From Molossus alvarezi (Eukaryota > Chordata > Mammalia > Chiroptera > Molossidae), in NCBI GenBank assembly GCA_037176705.1, contig CM073886.1:87145501-87209500 (forward strand): DNA of 64,000 nt. Direction: 5' to 3'. The notes under the pieces are model-generated. The model was given only the letters and a program-made list of their open reading frames with translations. It was not told the DNA's origin and searched no databases. Each line of letters begins with the position of its first letter. Position 1 is the stretch's first letter. Below are positions 61,554-64,000 of this stretch, one piece after another. Both the position numbers and the translations under genes were made by a program.

Positions 61554-61918
61554 CTATTTCTGAATGATTGGAGAGAATGGCAATATCCATTTCCAGAATA
61601 TAGTAAGTTGGTTAGATTGAGGGTGTTTTTCTTTCGTAGAAGTAAGCAGTGTGATGTCTTCTGCATCCAGGAGCCAACTTAACATGTTAACGGTGGTGAG
61701 TCTTGGCAGCCGTAATATACACTGACTCAGAGACTTTACTGTGGTGGCCTGAGCTCTGATACACTCAGTGAGACTCCTGGAAATCGTCAACTCTTGCAAG
61801 TTTGGCAAGTTGTCCAGTGCTTGAAAGAAATTTCTGTATCCTTCCTCTGTAATCTTGTGATTCACTGAAAGGTTTAAGTTCTCAAGTTTCTGGAAACCTC
61901 CAGTGATTGCGACTTTGG
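61554..61918 (-). CDS. NAIP: NAIP last coding exon (C-terminal leucine-rich repeats)
   Basis: NAIP is the NLR sensor that binds bacterial flagellin or type III secretion proteins and activates NLRC4. The minus-strand exon starts after TTTTACAG| at 61919 and encodes KVAITGGFQKLENLNLSVNH, EEGYRNFFQALDNLPNLQEL, AQATTVKSLSQCILRLPRL, MLSWLLDAEDITLL and the end KWILPFSPIIQK, then TAG (61554-61556). This is the LRR C-terminus, closely similar to human NAIP. The rest of the gene lies to the right of the window. NAIP and SMN1 are convergent. Confidence 0.96.
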
Positions 61919-61959
61919 CTGTAAAAGCAAAATGTTTATGAAATCTGAATCATAAGGGG

Positions 61960-62157
61960 TTTTTTTTTTATATGTTTTGATTTTTTAGAGAGAGAGAGAA
62001 ACATTGATATGAGAGAGATACATCAGTCGGCTGCCTCCTGCACGTCCCCTACTGGGGATCGAGCCCAAAACCCCTGCATGTGCCCTGACTGGGAATCGAA
62101 CCAGGACCTCTCAGTCCATGGGATGATGCTCAATCCACTGAGCCACACCGGCTGGGC
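61960..62157 (-). mobile_element. Class B SINE in the last visible NAIP intron
   Basis: ATATGTTTTGATTTTTTAGA to GAGCCACACCGGCTGGGC. Confidence 0.85.
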
Positions 62158-62468
62158 AGGACTTTTATTTCAATAATGGTAGGCTAGGTTATTTGAACCA
62201 ACCTTCTCTCCTACCACTGAACTTAGAAAATGCCAATAAAATGTTTAAAATATCTCCTTGAAAGTCTCAAAATGCTGACAAGTTAATAAAGAACTGCCTG
62301 GCCAAAACCCAAGGGAAAAGCACAAACCAGAGAAGTAAAGCTGAACCCTAGAGCGCTGAAGCCACGTTTGCCGTGAGAGTTCTGTCATTCTGCGCACATT
62401 TGGACTTCTCTTTTGGTCTCACAGGACGAGAGATGTCAAAGCGCAGCATGGCTAAGAAACAGACTAGG

Positions 62469-62608
62469 TTGATTATGAACTCTATAATAGAGTGTATAGC
62501 TTTTGTACCTTTTTGCAGGAATGTGACTTTCTGTAACCATGAGATGTATGTTATTAAACTTTTTATAAAAGTTAATATTTTGCATAATAAACAGTTTTTA
62601 AACAAAAA
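62469..62608 (+). pseudogene. Truncated retrocopy of an unidentified mRNA 3' end
   Basis: About 140 bp ending AATAAACAGTTTTTAAAC and an A-tail, flanked by AAGAAACAGACTAGG (62454-62468) and AAGAAACAGGCTAAG (62609-62623). The flanking repeats and A-tail show LINE-mediated insertion. It matches no repeat I recognise. Confidence 0.55.
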
Positions 62609-62865
62609 AAAGAAACAGGCTAAGTGACAAGGGACATGAGAGGTTGTGTCAACCACATCTCCCCTTTTACAGAGAATAAGATGTGACGTTCCTCAAACCA
62701 TGTCTTCTCTCTGTCTACTACTGTACACTACACCTGTTGTCCGGAAGGGACCCTACTCTTATTGAGGATTCTGAAGGATGTGAGGGCCTGGCACACAGCA
62801 AATTCTCAATGAATACAGGTTGACTGTGGAAGTAGATACATAGCAAGGTTTATGTTTCATTTTTA

Positions 62866-63125
62866 TTTTTTATTTATTTATTTTTCTTAATTCTCACCCA
62901 AGGATATTTTTCCATTGAGTTTTTTAGATAGAGTGGAAGGTAGGGAGGGAGGAAGAGAAACACTGATGAGAGAGAGATACATCGATTGGTTGCCTCCCAC
63001 ACCACCCTGACCTGGGCCGGAAATTGAACCTGCAACCCAGGTACATGCCCTTGACCGAGAATTGAACCTTCAACCCTTTGGTCCTCGGGCCTACACTCTA
63101 ACCACTGAGCCAAACTGGCCAGGGC
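62866..63125 (-). mobile_element. Class A-like SINE in NAIP intron
   Basis: TTAATTCTCACCCAAGGATA to CCAAACTGGCCAGGGC; edges TGTTTCATTTTTA on both sides. Confidence 0.87.
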
Positions 63126-63577
63126 TTTTGTTTCATTTTTAATTGCTAAATCTCTTTTTCATAATTTGGGCAAAGGTTAGGTTTGGTTTCACTTTAGAAT
63201 CCATGGCTATAGCATGACTAACCATAGAGACTGAGGTGCTGAGAAAATGAAAATTCATTGAGCTGTACACTTACGACTTGTATACTTTTCTGTATGTGTA
63301 ATAATGTTCAGTTTTTTCAATACTGTAAAAAGAAGTACATGGAAAGCATGTGGCCAGGTGTCTGGAGCACTGGGTGTCAAGAACACAGAGCTGAGGACTT
63401 GCATAGTCTCAAATAGGACATCTTTTACTTCCAAACCTAACCAGGATGAACCTAAATCGATAGGACATAAGAGGGAGCTAAGACAGCGAAAGTGAGAAAG
63501 AGGGTTGAACATTTTTAGGGAGACAGAAGTTGTTATAGACATGAGTGATATCAGTGGCTTTCATGCAAGCTGAAACT

Positions 63578-63750
63578 TTTTTTTTTTAATCCTCACCTGA
63601 GGACATGTTTATTGATTTTAGAGGGAGAAAGAGAGACAGAGAGGGAACTACTGATCGGTTGCCTCCCATACGCGCTTCCACTCGGGATTGAACCCAAAAC
63701 CTTTGGATGTACAGAAAAACGTTCCAACCAACTGAGCCACCCAGCCAGGG
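63578..63750 (-). mobile_element. Short class A/B SINE in NAIP intron
   Basis: TTAATCCTCACCTGAGGACA to GAGCCACCCAGCCAGGG; edges CAAGCTGAAAC / CAAGCTGAGAC. Confidence 0.82.
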
Positions 63751-63783
63751 CAAGCTGAGACATTTTATCTGCGGGTAACTTAC

Positions 63784-63936
63784 CAATTTCCATTACGCTG
63801 TCATCATTTAAAGTTTGGAAAAATGAGAGAACGCGGAGACATCGAAGATGCTGACACTGCTGGATGATCAGTTTGGCCACTTGATGAATCCCATCCCCAG
63901 TAGGAAGGATCAATTCTTCCAGGTTACTAAGAGAAC
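63784..63936 (-). CDS. NAIP: NAIP penultimate coding exon (leucine-rich repeat)
   Basis: On the minus strand TATACTTTAG| precedes an exon encoding GSLSNLEELILPTGDGIHQV, AKLIIQQCQHLRCLRVLSFF and QTLNDDSVMEI. The donor is ATTG|GTAAGTT at 63784/63783. The last base pairs with the CC of the next exon to give Ala, restoring the human-like reading EIAKVAI. 153 bp. Confidence 0.95.
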
Positions 63937-64000
63937 CTAAAGTATAGGCTATCAGGAGACACACACAAAAAGCTCTTTTTTGTACCGTGTTCCCCCAAAA
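63937..64000 (-). other. NAIP: NAIP intron (window edge)
   Basis: Sequence upstream of the penultimate exon acceptor; no further exon is visible. Confidence 0.6.

Overview
This is a mammalian nuclear genome window, almost certainly from a vespertilionid (vesper) bat. The basis is dozens of tRNA-derived Ves-type SINEs (head GCCCTGGCCGGTTTGGCTCA, A box, B box GGGTTCGGTTCCC), a near full-length HAL1 (half-LINE) and bat-like L1 3' ends. Gene order matches the mammalian SMA locus: BDP1 (-) / SERF1 (+) / SMN1 (+) / NAIP (-). Only one SMN gene is visible.

Layout. 1-3455 is intron 1 of BDP1; its first coding exon (3456-3667) and CpG-rich promoter follow. 4.0-7.8 kb is intergenic, filled by a 5'-truncated L1 (with two SINEs nested in it) and an LTR-like sequence. 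SERF1 has three coding exons (8234-8240, 9021-9129, 12855-12927; 62 aa). 13.1-26.8 kb is intergenic: SINEs, old L1 pieces, an MLT1-type LTR, a HAL1 3' end and a U6 snRNA/mRNA chimeric retrocopy. SMN1 runs from the ATG at 27024 through exons 1, 2a, 2b, 3, 4, 5, 6 and 7 (stop 45281-45283) to non-coding exon 8 (48436 to about 49172). The exons join in frame to 297 codons plus stop. Intron 1 (9.3 kb) holds L2, L1 and HAL1 relics; intron 7 (3.1 kb) holds a HAL1 that itself carries a 360-bp solo LTR. 49.2-61.5 kb is intergenic: a Tigger transposon, L2, a HAL1 5' fragment, and two splice-site-bounded exon candidates with no identified gene. The last 2.5 kb contains the two 3'-most visible coding exons of NAIP on the minus strand, convergent with SMN1.

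SINE classes used below. A: about 240 bp, tRNA head plus body ending in a TCCTCGGGTGAGGA stem and A-tail. B: about 200 bp, ending TCTAAAATCAATAAAGA. C: about 165 bp, body with GAATGCATAAATAA. D: head only, about 85-100 bp, A-tail directly after GGGGCATGTACC.

The genes are housekeeping and innate-immunity genes: BDP1 is a TFIIIB subunit, SERF1 a small charged protein, SMN1 the core of the snRNP-assembly complex, NAIP an inflammasome sensor. They share a conserved neighbourhood, not an operon. No bacterial-type system, CRISPR array or intact novel coding gene was found. The most notable features are the altered SMN1 exon 7/intron 7 splicing region, the nested insertions inside SMN1, a SINE in the SMN1 3' UTR, the U6 chimera, and the unexplained exons between SMN1 and NAIP. 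Family names rest on recognition of motifs and remembered consensus sequences; no database search was run.
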